From: CAIWXH01 sp964555675
Lineage (GTDB): Bacteria; Chloroflexota; Chloroflexia; Chloroflexales; Chloroflexaceae
Length of the DNA: 15,521 nt
NCBI GenBank assembly: GCA_964555675.1
Contig: CAZKTU010000151.1
Span: 1 to 15,521, forward strand
Reading direction: 5' to 3'
Every line of letters starts with the position of its first letter. The stretch's first letter is position 1. The notes beneath the pieces were generated by a model. That model was not told the DNA's origin. It did not search any database and saw only the letters and a list, made by a program, of their open reading frames with translations. Positions 1-6,490 of this stretch are shown here, piece after piece. The position numbers and the translations under genes were made by a program.

Positions 1-543
1 GAAGACCACGATCGCCATGCGCACCAGGCGGCCCAGGAAGGTGCTGATCATATAGATCCAGAGGGGCACGCCGAGGGCGCCGGCGAGGAGCCCGGCCACG
101 TCGAAGAGCGGATTGGGCGGCGCCGAGAGGGCGAACAGCACCAGGGGCGCCCGCCAGGGCTTGCTCAGCTGGCGCTGCACCCAGAGGTAGAAGGCAGTCT
201 CTTCGACCGCCTGGCGCCCCGAGCGGCCGACATAGTAGGCCACCAGCTCGCCGACCACCGAGCCGGCCGCGGCGGCCACCACCACCCCCCACGGGTCGAA
301 GGCCTGGCCGAGCCTGATCAGCAGCGGGTAGTAGGGCACCGGCACGAGCACAGTCGCGTTGGCGAAGGCGGCCGAGACGAAGGCCCCGAGATAGCCGAAG
401 TTGCCCAGGCGCTCGAGCAGCTCGGGCGGCAGCAGCAGGAAGACGGCGATATTGGCGACGCCGACGGCCAGGCCGATCAGCAGCGGGCGCAGCCAGAGGC
501 GCCAGCGGGGCGGCGGCGCCGCGGCGCGTTGTTCCTCGAGCAT
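1..543 (-). CDS. VTT/DedA-family (SNARE-associated) membrane protein, 3' end missing
   Basis: The frame is open from an ATG at 543 to the window edge (181 residues, C-terminus outside). After a short hydrophilic N-terminus there is a hydrophobic helix (about residues 19-39), then a VTT-like core: a segment containing VPVPYYPLL, the glycine/tyrosine-rich stretch GELVAYYVGRSG (near residues 98-109), and PPNPLFDVAGLLAG, which resembles the PNPxFDxAGxxAG signature of TVP38/DedA/VMP1-type proteins. These are polytopic inner-membrane proteins linked to lipid scrambling and membrane homeostasis; the substrate of this one is unknown. The start is set by AAAGGAGGG at 551-559, seven bases upstream. It sits 72 bp downstream of the kinase stop, with its own TATAAT box, so it may be transcribed separately. 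Family fairly sure, subfamily not. Confidence 0.8.
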   Translation of the reverse strand, partial: MLEEQRAAAPPPRWRLWLRPLLIGLAVGVANIAVFLLLPPELLERLGNFGYLGAFVSAAFANATVLVPVPYYPLLIRLGQAFDPWGVVVAAAAGSVVGELVAYYVGRSGRQAVEETAFYLWVQRQLSKPWRAPLVLFALSAPPNPLFDVAGLLAGALGVPLWIYMISTFLGRLVRMAIVVF

Positions 544-550
544 CGAGTGT

Positions 551-580
551 CCCTCCTTTGTTCCTCTCACGGTCATTATA
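551..580 (-). promoter_or_regulatory. Promoter (-10 TATAAT) and strong RBS of the VTT gene
   Basis: On the minus strand a perfect TATAAT (575-580) is followed after about 20 bases by AAAGGAGGG (551-559) and the ATG at 543. No convincing -35 hexamer lies 16-18 bp upstream. The -10 is bracketed by GGTC (571-574) and GACC (581-584), an inverted repeat that could be an operator or chance. The core CTATAATG is shared with the promoters at 4544 and 12768. Confidence 0.55.
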
Positions 581-615
581 GACCGGCGCAGGTGGTGCGG
601 GGAGGGGAAAACCGC

Positions 616-2625
616 TCAGCCGAAGAGCCGTCGCAGGCGCTGCCAGAAGCCCTCGGGGCTGATCTGCACCGGCAGCACGATCGATAGGGGCAGGGCGCCG
701 GCGTCGAGCTCGAGGGCCACGGGCTGGGCGCCGCGCAGGCTGCGGGGCGGGTGGAGACGCACAGAGATGCTGGCGGTCTCGCCGGGGCCCACGGCGGCGG
801 GCGAGGCCGCGACGCCGGCCCAGGCCGTGCGGCTGCGCCAGACCAGGGGGCACGGCCACGCGCCGAGGTTGTCGAGCTGCAGCAGGGCGTAGGTGGGCTC
901 GCCCGCGGTGATCGGCCGGGCGGCCAACTCGAGCCCGCGCAGGCGCAGGGCGGGGAAGCGGTCGGGGGCCAGCCCGTTGAGGATGCGCCCGACCAGCAGG
1001 CGCCGACCGAGCTCGTCAAGACCTTGAGCGAAGGCGGCGTCGACCTCGGCAGCGAGCGGGCGGCGACCGGTGGCACGCAGCCAGCGAGCCAGGGCGCCCT
1101 GGGCCATCAACTGCTCGAGGGCCGGCACGAGGTCGTGGCGTCCCAGGTCGAGGTCCTCGAGGCGGGCCACGTGCTTGCCGCCGACGGGAGCGCCGGGGCG
1201 GCCCGTGAGCTCCCAAGGGATGGCCCAGCCGTGGCGACCGCAGCGCAGCTGGAGATCGCCGGCGCGCGGGCCGGCGGCGGCCATGGCTACCAGCTCGAGG
1301 CGCAGACGTTCGCCCGGGGCGATCACCCCGGCAGCCTGGCGCTGGGGCTTGCCGGCCACGAGGACGCGCACGTCGGCGTCGCGGCGGGCGGGGGCGCTCA
1401 GCTCCCAGCGCAGGGGCGCCATAGCCGTATTTTGCAGCACGAGGGGCTGGGGGCGGCTCCAGATGCGCCAGCTCTTCAGGGGCACCTCGCCGAGGTGCAG
1501 GCGCGGCGGGTCGAACTGCAGCAGGGGGCTGCCCTCGGCGGGGGCCATGGCGGTGAGCAGGGTCTCGAGGGGCGGGCGGCGGGCGGGGGCGGCCCGCTGG
1601 GCGGCGCGCAGGCTGTAGCGCAGGGCGCCGAGGGTGGGGTCGGGGCTGGTGGCGAGCCAGCGCTCGAGAGCACCATTGGCGACCGCCGGTTCGATCAGGC
1701 GCGGGGTGCGGCGGATCACCTCGCCCAAGTCGCGGGCATCGCCCACGGCCACGGCGGCGCCGAGGAGCAGGGGGGCGGCGGGCGCTGGGGCCCCGAGGCG
1801 CGAGCGCAGGACGGCGGCCGACGGGCAGCGCCGGGCCGGGTCGAGCTCGAGGGCCGCGCGCAGGGCCGGGGCCAGGCGCGGCGCGAGACGGTCGAGGCGG
1901 TCGAGCTCGAACTGCAGCGGGGCCATGGCCGGATCGAGGCCGGTCAGCAGCTCGTAGCAGGTGACGGCCAGAGCGAAGACGTCGGCGCGCTCGTCGTGGC
2001 CCCAGCTGCCCAGCTGCTCGGGGGGCGCGTAGCCGGGGGTGCCGTGGCGCGGGCGCGGGGTGCGGGGCGGGCGGCGGGTCAGGGTGTGGGCCGCGCCCAG
2101 GTCGATCAGGGCGAGGGAGCCATCGGGGCGCAGGACCAGGTTGGCCGGCTTCAGGTCGCCCACGACGATCGGCACATCGCGGGTGTGCAAGTAGGTGAGC
2201 AGGTCGCAGAGCTGGGTCGCCCAGGCCTGGACGCGCCGCTGGTCCTGGGGGCCGCGGCGGGCGACGGCCAGCAGGGGCTCGCCGGGGGCGAGGTCGCGGG
2301 CGAGCCAGGTGGCGCGCGGGCCGCTCTCGAGCCTGTGGAGGCGGGGCAAGGCGAGGTGGCGCAGGCGGCGCAGCAGACCAGCCTCCCAGCGCAGCACGGC
2401 CTCGGCCTCGGCGCGGGCATCGGCGGCCAGGTCGCGGCGGGCCACCTTCACGGCCACGGCCGCGCCCGAGCGAGCCAGGTCTGCGGCGGCGAAGACCACG
2501 GCCTGGCCGCCGTGGCCGACTACGGCGCCCAGGCGAAAGCGGGCCCCCAGCAGATCGCCGGAGGCGACGCCGCAGTCGGGGGGGGCGGGCTGACGCAGAT
2601 GCACGGTCTGTCCCACGTTGGCCAT
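616..2625 (-). CDS. Hanks-type Ser/Thr protein kinase with two C-terminal helical/beta-sandwich modules
   Basis: 669 residues. Kinase domain about residues 25-278: glycine loop GHGGQAVVF (37-45), ATP lysine K60 in VAVK, alpha-C glutamate probably E81, catalytic loop VGDLKPAN (155-162, D157, K159, N162) in place of HRDxKPxN, metal aspartate D175 in DLG instead of DFG, and APPE (200-203). All core catalytic residues are present, so it is probably active, but it is a non-RD kinase. The C-terminal half has two similar modules: GALERWL (318-324) and GALARWL (510-516), each starting a helical stretch followed by a beta-rich stretch with PL.L.N-type strands. No transmembrane helix is evident, so it is probably cytoplasmic. 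The start ATG 2625 lies directly after a promoter -10 with no Shine-Dalgarno, suggesting a leaderless transcript. The same frame stays open upstream to 4128, but that part is antisense to the oxidoreductase and is not kinase-like. Substrate unknown. Confidence 0.88.
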   Translation of the reverse strand: MANVGQTVHLRQPAPPDCGVASGDLLGARFRLGAVVGHGGQAVVFAAADLARSGAAVAVKVARRDLAADARAEAEAVLRWEAGLLRRLRHLALPRLHRLESGPRATWLARDLAPGEPLLAVARRGPQDQRRVQAWATQLCDLLTYLHTRDVPIVVGDLKPANLVLRPDGSLALIDLGAAHTLTRRPPRTPRPRHGTPGYAPPEQLGSWGHDERADVFALAVTCYELLTGLDPAMAPLQFELDRLDRLAPRLAPALRAALELDPARRCPSAAVLRSRLGAPAPAAPLLLGAAVAVGDARDLGEVIRRTPRLIEPAVANGALERWLATSPDPTLGALRYSLRAAQRAAPARRPPLETLLTAMAPAEGSPLLQFDPPRLHLGEVPLKSWRIWSRPQPLVLQNTAMAPLRWELSAPARRDADVRVLVAGKPQRQAAGVIAPGERLRLELVAMAAAGPRAGDLQLRCGRHGWAIPWELTGRPGAPVGGKHVARLEDLDLGRHDLVPALEQLMAQGALARWLRATGRRPLAAEVDAAFAQGLDELGRRLLVGRILNGLAPDRFPALRLRGLELAARPITAGEPTYALLQLDNLGAWPCPLVWRSRTAWAGVAASPAAVGPGETASISVRLHPPRSLRGAQPVALELDAGALPLSIVLPVQISPEGFWQRLRRLFG

Positions 2626-2632
2626 GGGAACA

Positions 2633-2661
2633 ATTGTGCCATACCGGGCCTTCGGGCGCAA
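2633..2661 (-). promoter_or_regulatory. Extended -10 promoter of the kinase gene, probably leaderless
   Basis: Read on the minus strand: TTGCGC (2656-2661), 17-bp spacer, CACAAT (2633-2638) preceded by TGG, an extended -10 element. The last base of the -10 is only seven bases from the A of the start ATG (2625), so transcription should begin at or within a base or two of the start codon. No purine-rich ribosome site is present, which fits a leaderless mRNA. Confidence 0.5.
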
Positions 2662-2680
2662 CTGGGGGGCAAACCTCGCC

Positions 2681-2709
2681 TTGCGCGGCGGTTGCACTGG
2701 GGGTAGAGT
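2681..2709 (+). promoter_or_regulatory. Candidate promoter of the oxidoreductase-VOC operon
   Basis: TTGCGC (2681-2686), exactly 17 bp, then TAGAGT (2704-2709). Both hexamers are only partial matches to the consensus. It points away from the kinase promoter, so the two would be divergent, about 20 bp apart. The predicted start near 2715 leaves a leader of about 50 nt containing two TAGAGACA repeats. Confidence 0.35.
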
Positions 2710-2726
2710 ACCAGAGCGAGCTTCAA

Positions 2727-2758
2727 TAGAGACAACCCGCCGCGGGCGGCTAGAGACA
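2727..2758 (+). repeat. Direct repeat TAGAGACA x2 flanking a small inverted repeat
   Basis: TAGAGACA occurs at 2727-2734 and 2751-2758, 24 bp apart start to start; a partial third copy TAGAGTA is at 2704-2710, 23 bp before the first. Between the full copies lies CCGCC-GCG-GGCGG (2737-2749), a 5-bp stem with a 3-nt loop. The set sits in the leader of the oxidoreductase gene. It could be an operator or leader structure; function unknown. Confidence 0.35.
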
Positions 2759-2766
2759 GAGTAGTG

Positions 2767-4068
2767 ATGGCTGAGGAGTTTGACGCGATCATCGTGGGCG
2801 GGCGCGTGGCTGGGCTGGCGGCGGCTGCCCACCTGGCGCGCCAGGGCGAGCGGGTGCTGGTTCTCGAGAAGGCCCGCATGCCCGCCCCGACAGTCTCCTG
2901 CCCGATCTTCTACGGCAACAGCATGGCCATGCTCGAGCGGATCGGGGCCCTCGAGGCGGTCGAGGCGCTCGGCGCGCCGCGCATCACCCACTACGGCTCG
3001 CGCCTGCCGGCGAGCGACCTCGACCTGGTGGCCCGCCTGCCGATGGCCTACGGGCGCGACTACGCCTATTCGATCCGGCGCGAGCGCCTCGACGCGGCGA
3101 TCAGCGCGGTCGTCGAGCGGCAGCCGGGCGTCACCGTGCGCCACGGCTTCGACGTGCGGGGCCTGGCCTGGGGCGAGGGCAGGGTGGTCGGCGTGCGCGG
3201 GCGGCAGGGCGGCGGCCCCGAGCAGACGATCTATGCGCGCGGGGTGATCGGCGCCGACGGCAAGCGCTCGCTGGTCGCCCGCCAGGTCGAGGCGCCGCTC
3301 TACGCGAGCACGAAGGGCCGCACCGCGATCTTCTACGCCTACTACCGCGGCGTGAGGCCCCTGCCGGCGCCCAGTGCGGTCGTCTATGGGCACCCCGACC
3401 GCAAGACGGGCATCCTGGTCTTCGACGCCGACGACGGCCTGACGGTGGTCTCGGTGGGCGTGCCGGGCGAGCAGTTCGACGAGGCCCGCAAGGACCCCGA
3501 GGGCACCATGCGGGCGGCCTGGGCGGCGATCGGCGAGCTGGCCGAGCGTCTGGCCTCGGCCGAGCGGGCCACGCCAATCATGGGCCAGGCGCCGGTCGAC
3601 AGCTTCTACCGCCAGAGCTATGGCCCCGGCTGGGCCCTGATCGGCGATGCCGGCCATTATGTCGACCCGATCACCGGGCAGGGCATCAACAACGCCCTGC
3701 GCAGCGCCGAGCTCGTCGCCGAGGCCTGGGCCCGCACGCGCCGCCGCTCGGACTGGATGGGGGCCATGGCCGACTACCAGCGCCGCCGCGACGCCTACAC
3801 CCGGCCCTTCTACGATATGATGGCCATGGGCGAGCGGCTCGCGGGCATCGCCCAGAGCGGGATCGATCTCGGCACGCCCTTCCTGAAGGCGATCGCGCGC
3901 AGGCCCGAGATCTCCAGCCGCTACATCGGTATCTTCAATGGGGCGACCCCGGTCGCGGAGTTCTTTCATCCCCTCAGCATGGCCCGTTTGCTGATCGAGG
4001 ACCAGCTGCGCTACGAGCTGCCGCGCCTGGGCGGGCGCACGCTGGGGCTGGTCGGGGCTGGCGGGTAA
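2767..4068 (+). CDS. FAD-dependent oxidoreductase/monooxygenase (PHBH-like fold)
   Basis: 433 residues from ATG 2767; a GTG directly before it (2764) could also serve. The N-terminal dinucleotide-binding fold reads IIVGGRVAGL (8-17) with acidic E34 closing the second strand for the ribose; the third glycine of the usual GxGxxG is arginine, as in the 'GARxAGS' class of group A flavoproteins. A DG motif (GADGKRS, 162-168) and a GD motif (IGDAGHYVDPITGQG, 292-306) complete the FAD site of the p-hydroxybenzoate hydroxylase/geranylgeranyl-reductase superfamily. No halogenase WxWxIP motif is seen, so hydroxylation or desaturation of an aromatic, quinone or isoprenoid substrate is more likely than halogenation. 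It is likely soluble. A VOC protein follows after 25 bp on the same strand, so the two are probably cotranscribed. Substrate cannot be read from sequence. Confidence 0.85.
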   Translation: MAEEFDAIIVGGRVAGLAAAAHLARQGERVLVLEKARMPAPTVSCPIFYGNSMAMLERIGALEAVEALGAPRITHYGSRLPASDLDLVARLPMAYGRDYAYSIRRERLDAAISAVVERQPGVTVRHGFDVRGLAWGEGRVVGVRGRQGGGPEQTIYARGVIGADGKRSLVARQVEAPLYASTKGRTAIFYAYYRGVRPLPAPSAVVYGHPDRKTGILVFDADDGLTVVSVGVPGEQFDEARKDPEGTMRAAWAAIGELAERLASAERATPIMGQAPVDSFYRQSYGPGWALIGDAGHYVDPITGQGINNALRSAELVAEAWARTRRRSDWMGAMADYQRRRDAYTRPFYDMMAMGERLAGIAQSGIDLGTPFLKAIARRPEISSRYIGIFNGATPVAEFFHPLSMARLLIEDQLRYELPRLGGRTLGLVGAGG

Positions 4069-4093
4069 GGGCTGAGCAGCGGTAGGGGGGACG

Positions 4094-4471
4094 ATGATTC
4101 GCGGGCTTGACCATGTGCAGGTTGCCATGCCGGCGGGGGGCGAGGAGCAGGCCAGAGCCTTCTACCAGGGCCTGCTCGGGATGCGCGAGCTGGCGAAGCC
4201 GGCGCCGCTAGCAGGGCGGGGCGGCTGCTGGTTCGAGGCGCCGGGCGCCCAGATCCACCTCGGCGTCGAGGAGCCCTTCGCGCCGGCGCGCAAGGCCCAC
4301 CCGGCCCTGCTGGTGGCCGACCTCGACGCCCTGGTCGAGCGCCTGCGCGCCGCGGACGTCCCCCTCAAAGACGACGACGCCGAGCTGGGCCGACGGCGCA
4401 TCTATGCCGCCGACCCCTTCGGCAATCGCCTCGAGCTGATCGCCGACGGCGACGGCTTCACCCAGCGCTAA
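4094..4471 (+). CDS. VOC-superfamily protein (glyoxalase/dioxygenase-like)
   Basis: 125 residues, two beta-alpha-beta-beta-beta modules, the usual size of a single VOC chain. The first strand opens with LDHVQVAM (H7), then ARAFYQGLLGM typical of the first helix, IHLGV (H55), a second-module strand AHPALLV (H69), and the closing DPFGNRLELI with E114. These positions fit the metal ligands of the family, so a divalent-metal dimer is likely. Members include glyoxalase I, extradiol dioxygenases, methylmalonyl-CoA epimerase and fosfomycin thiol transferases; the fosfomycin-specific loop motifs are not apparent, so I assign no reaction. The start is supported by GGGGGG at 4085-4090. It is the last gene before a perfect hairpin (4480-4500) and shares an operon with the FAD oxidoreductase, which may generate its substrate. 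Confidence 0.85.
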   Translation: MIRGLDHVQVAMPAGGEEQARAFYQGLLGMRELAKPAPLAGRGGCWFEAPGAQIHLGVEEPFAPARKAHPALLVADLDALVERLRAADVPLKDDDAELGRRRIYAADPFGNRLELIADGDGFTQR

Positions 4472-4479
4472 GGGTGGAT

Positions 4480-4500
4480 GTGGAGGGCCTGGCCCTCCAC
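4480..4500 (+). terminator. Perfect 9-bp hairpin after the VOC gene
   Basis: GTGGAGGGC (4480-4488), loop CTG, GCCCTCCAC (4492-4500), starting nine bases after the VOC stop. The tract that follows is pyrimidine-rich (CCTCCTTCT) rather than a run of T, so it may be a weak intrinsic terminator or an mRNA 3'-end stabiliser. A new promoter begins about 20 bp later, consistent with a transcription unit boundary. Confidence 0.6.
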
Positions 4501-4520
4501 GCCTCCTTCTGTAGTCAGCG

Positions 4521-4576
4521 CTGACCAATTGCCCGAATTCGGCTATAATGGGCCCCGGCACAACCGTAGCAGGAGG
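4521..4576 (+). promoter_or_regulatory. Sigma70-type promoter and RBS of the MFS gene
   Basis: CTGACC (4521-4526), 17 bp, perfect TATAAT (4544-4549), then AGGAGG (4571-4576) five bases before the ATG at 4582. The predicted start near 4556 gives a leader of about 26 nt. No clear operator palindrome overlaps it, so expression may be constitutive. Confidence 0.7.
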
Positions 4577-4581
4577 CCCCA

Positions 4582-5985
4582 ATGACCACGTTGAACGCCA
4601 CGGCCGACGACACGCTGGTGCGCCGCCGCATCCTCACGGTGCTCTTCATCGGCGTCTTTATGGCCGCCCTCGACGCGGCAATCATCGCCCCGGCCATCCC
4701 GGCGCTGCGCGACGCCTTCGGCGTGGACAATAGCCAGATCGGGATGGTGACCATCGTCTTCAGCCTGTTCACCCTGAGCAGCACCACCCTCATGGCGGCC
4801 ATGAGCGACCGCTACGGCCGCCGCCCGGTCTACCTGCTCTGTGTGGCGGGCTTCGCGCTAGGCTCGCTGGTGATCGCCCTGGCCCCGGCCTTCTGGGTCG
4901 TGCTGGTCGGGCGGGCCATCCAGGGCTTCAGCGCCGGCGGGGTCACGCCCACGGCCAGCGCCGTGGTGGGCGACTCGTTTCCCCAGGCCGAGCGCGGCAA
5001 GGCCCTCGGCCTAATCGGGGCCACCTTCGGCATGGCCTTCCTGCTCGGCCCGCTGGTGGCCTCGCTCATCCTGCTGGTGCTCGCGTGGCAGTGGATCTTC
5101 CTGATCAACCTGCCCGTGGCCGCCGTGGTGCTCTGGATGGGCGCCCGCTCGCTGCCGGCCGCCAGGCCGAGCGGGGCGCCAGCGCCGATCGACTGGGCCG
5201 GGATCGGCCTGATGGCGCTCATTTTGACCTGCCTGGTGCTGGGCATCAACAGGGTCCTCGACCAGGCCCTCGGCCTGACCCTCTGGCCGTTCCTGCTGGC
5301 CGTGGCCGCCCTGGGGCTGCCCCTGCTGGTCGTGGTCGAGCGACGCGCCGAGCGACCCGTGGTGCCCCTGAGCCTGTTCAGCACGCGCCAGTTGAGCCTG
5401 ACCTACCTCCTCTGTATCGGCGCGGGCTTCGGCATGGGCAGCGTGATCTTCATCGCCTCGGTGGCCGTGGCGGGCCTGGGCGTGCCCGCCGAGCAGGCGG
5501 GGCTGCTGCTCATCCCCCTGGTGCTGGCCTCCTCGGTCGGCTCGGTGCTCTTCGGCAGGCTGCTGAATACGATCGGCTCGCGCCTGGTGATGCTGATCGG
5601 CTTCGCGACCCTCGCCTTCGGCTCGGCGCTGCTGGCCTTCACCGGGGCGGGTCCGGGCCTGTGGATCTTCATGCCCGCGAGCATGCTGGTCGGCCTTGGC
5701 GTCGGCATCGTGGTGGGCGGCACCCTGCGCACGATCGTGCTCAACGAGGTGGGCCCCGAGCAGCGGGCCGCCGCCCAGGGCCTGGTCAACGTCGGGATCA
5801 GCGTGGGCAACCTGCTGGTGGTGGCGGCCCTCGGGGCCGTCTCGGACGCCCGCGGCGGCGGCATGGCCGGCCTCGCCGCGGCCTACATGGCCGCCGCGGC
5901 GATCATGGTGGTTATGCTGCTACTCACCTTTGGCCTCAAGCCCCACGGCGAGGAGCTCGGGGCGGCGGTCGCCGCCGAGGCGTAG
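4582..5985 (+). CDS. MFS drug/solute exporter, DHA2-like (about 14 TM)
   Basis: 467 residues, almost wholly hydrophobic helices. TM1 holds LDAAIIAPAIP (30-40) with the conserved D31 of motif D1; the TM2-TM3 loop is DRYGRRPV (76-83), motif A; GATFGMAFLLGP in TM5 is motif C, the antiporter signature; DWAGIGL near residue 205 matches the start of the extra TM pair in 14-helix DHA2 (EmrB/QacA-like) transporters. The family exports drugs or metabolites by proton antiport. No EmrA-type partner is nearby, so it is likely a stand-alone exporter in a Gram-positive-like or monoderm envelope. It has its own promoter and is followed after 28 bp by a DinB-fold gene on the same strand, so the two probably form a detoxification pair. 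Substrate unknown. Confidence 0.9.
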   Translation: MTTLNATADDTLVRRRILTVLFIGVFMAALDAAIIAPAIPALRDAFGVDNSQIGMVTIVFSLFTLSSTTLMAAMSDRYGRRPVYLLCVAGFALGSLVIALAPAFWVVLVGRAIQGFSAGGVTPTASAVVGDSFPQAERGKALGLIGATFGMAFLLGPLVASLILLVLAWQWIFLINLPVAAVVLWMGARSLPAARPSGAPAPIDWAGIGLMALILTCLVLGINRVLDQALGLTLWPFLLAVAALGLPLLVVVERRAERPVVPLSLFSTRQLSLTYLLCIGAGFGMGSVIFIASVAVAGLGVPAEQAGLLLIPLVLASSVGSVLFGRLLNTIGSRLVMLIGFATLAFGSALLAFTGAGPGLWIFMPASMLVGLGVGIVVGGTLRTIVLNEVGPEQRAAAQGLVNVGISVGNLLVVAALGAVSDARGGGMAGLAAAYMAAAAIMVVMLLLTFGLKPHGEELGAAVAAEA

Positions 5986-5987
5986 GG

Positions 5988-6002
5988 TTACACCAGTTGT
6001 AA
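5988..6002 (+). repeat. Small inverted repeat TTACA-N5-TGTAA overlapping the DinB RBS
   Basis: TTACA (5988-5992), CCAGT, TGTAA (5998-6002). The right arm runs into TAAGGA (6000-6005), the likely ribosome site of the next gene. It could be a weak RBS-masking hairpin or an operator half-site pair, but a 5-bp arm is short enough for chance. Confidence 0.25.
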
Positions 6003-6013
6003 GGAATACTTCT

Positions 6014-6484
6014 ATGACCCCCGAGCGCGCCGGTCTGATCGATGCCCTGGCCGCCCTGCCCGCCCAGCTGGAGGCCCTGGTGGCGGGGCTAGGCCCCGAC
6101 GAGCTGATCACGCCCTACCTGGCGGGCGAGTGGAGCGTGGCCCAGAATGTCCACCACCTGGTCGACTCGCATATGAACAGCTACATCCGCTGTAAGCTGA
6201 TCATGACCGAAGAGCGCCCGCCGCTCAAGCCCTATGACCAGGACGCCTGGGCCGCCCTGCCGGACGGCGCGGAGGCCGACATTGCCGTCTCCCTCGCCAT
6301 GCTGCACGGCCTCCACACGCGCTGGGCGCGTTTCTGGCGCAACCTCCCCGAGGAGGCCTGGGCCCGCGAGGGCCTCCACGCCGAATACGGGCCCATGAGC
6401 CTCGCTTCGATCCTGCGCTCGTACGTCGCCCACGGCGAGGGCCACCTCGACCAGATCCAGCGCACCCTGGCCGCGCGGCCATAG
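6014..6484 (+). CDS. DinB/YfiT-like putative metal-dependent thiol transferase (BstA-like)
   Basis: 156 residues, the usual length for YfiT/BstA-type DinB proteins. The N-terminal part has GEWSVAQNVHHLVDSH (38-53) followed by MNSYIRCKL and then TEERPPLKPYDQDAWA, a run closely like YfiT/BstA of Bacillus; the C-terminal YVAHGEGHLDQI supplies H140 and H144. H48 (or H47), H140 and H144 would form the three-histidine metal site of the four-helix bundle. BstA transfers bacillithiol to electrophiles; whether this organism makes bacillithiol cannot be seen here, so a thiol S-transferase or metal hydrolase role is inference. The frame is open far upstream, but ATG 6014 has TAAGGA eight bases ahead and starts at the family's N-terminus. 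It follows the MFS gene by 28 bp and converges with the DUF6891-like gene, leaving only 6 bp. Confidence 0.87.
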   Translation: MTPERAGLIDALAALPAQLEALVAGLGPDELITPYLAGEWSVAQNVHHLVDSHMNSYIRCKLIMTEERPPLKPYDQDAWAALPDGAEADIAVSLAMLHGLHTRWARFWRNLPEEAWAREGLHAEYGPMSLASILRSYVAHGEGHLDQIQRTLAARP

Positions 6485-6490
6485 GCCCCC

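Noticed and set aside
751..2706. 651-codon open frame on the plus strand
   Set aside because: Antisense to the kinase; Gly/Ala/Gln/Glu-rich low-complexity translation without any family motif.
2767..4068. Flavin-dependent halogenase
   Set aside because: No WxWxIP motif and no halogenase lysine region; only general FAD motifs are present.
2626..4128. 500-residue upstream extension of the kinase frame on the minus strand
   Set aside because: It is antisense to the well-supported FAD oxidoreductase, is rich in His/Arg/Ala/Gly as expected for a shadow frame in GC-rich DNA, and has no recognisable domain; the kinase promoter sits at its end.
4094..4471. Fosfomycin thiol transferase (FosA/FosB) identity for the VOC protein
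   Set aside because: H7 and a C-terminal Glu are shared by many VOC families; the fosfomycin and K+ binding loop motifs are not visible.
5961..5976. GGCGGCG-GT-CGCCGCC hairpin as terminator of the MFS gene
   Set aside because: It lies within the last codons (Ala-rich tail), has a two-base loop and no T tract; repeats of GCC/GGC codons explain it.
5085..6002. 305-codon open frame on the plus strand
   Set aside because: Out-of-frame overlap inside the MFS gene; Arg/Gly/Ala-rich, no membrane segments.
5696..6013. 106-residue N-terminal extension of the DinB-like protein
   Set aside because: It lies inside the MFS gene in another frame; ATG 6014 has its own ribosome site and matches the family start.
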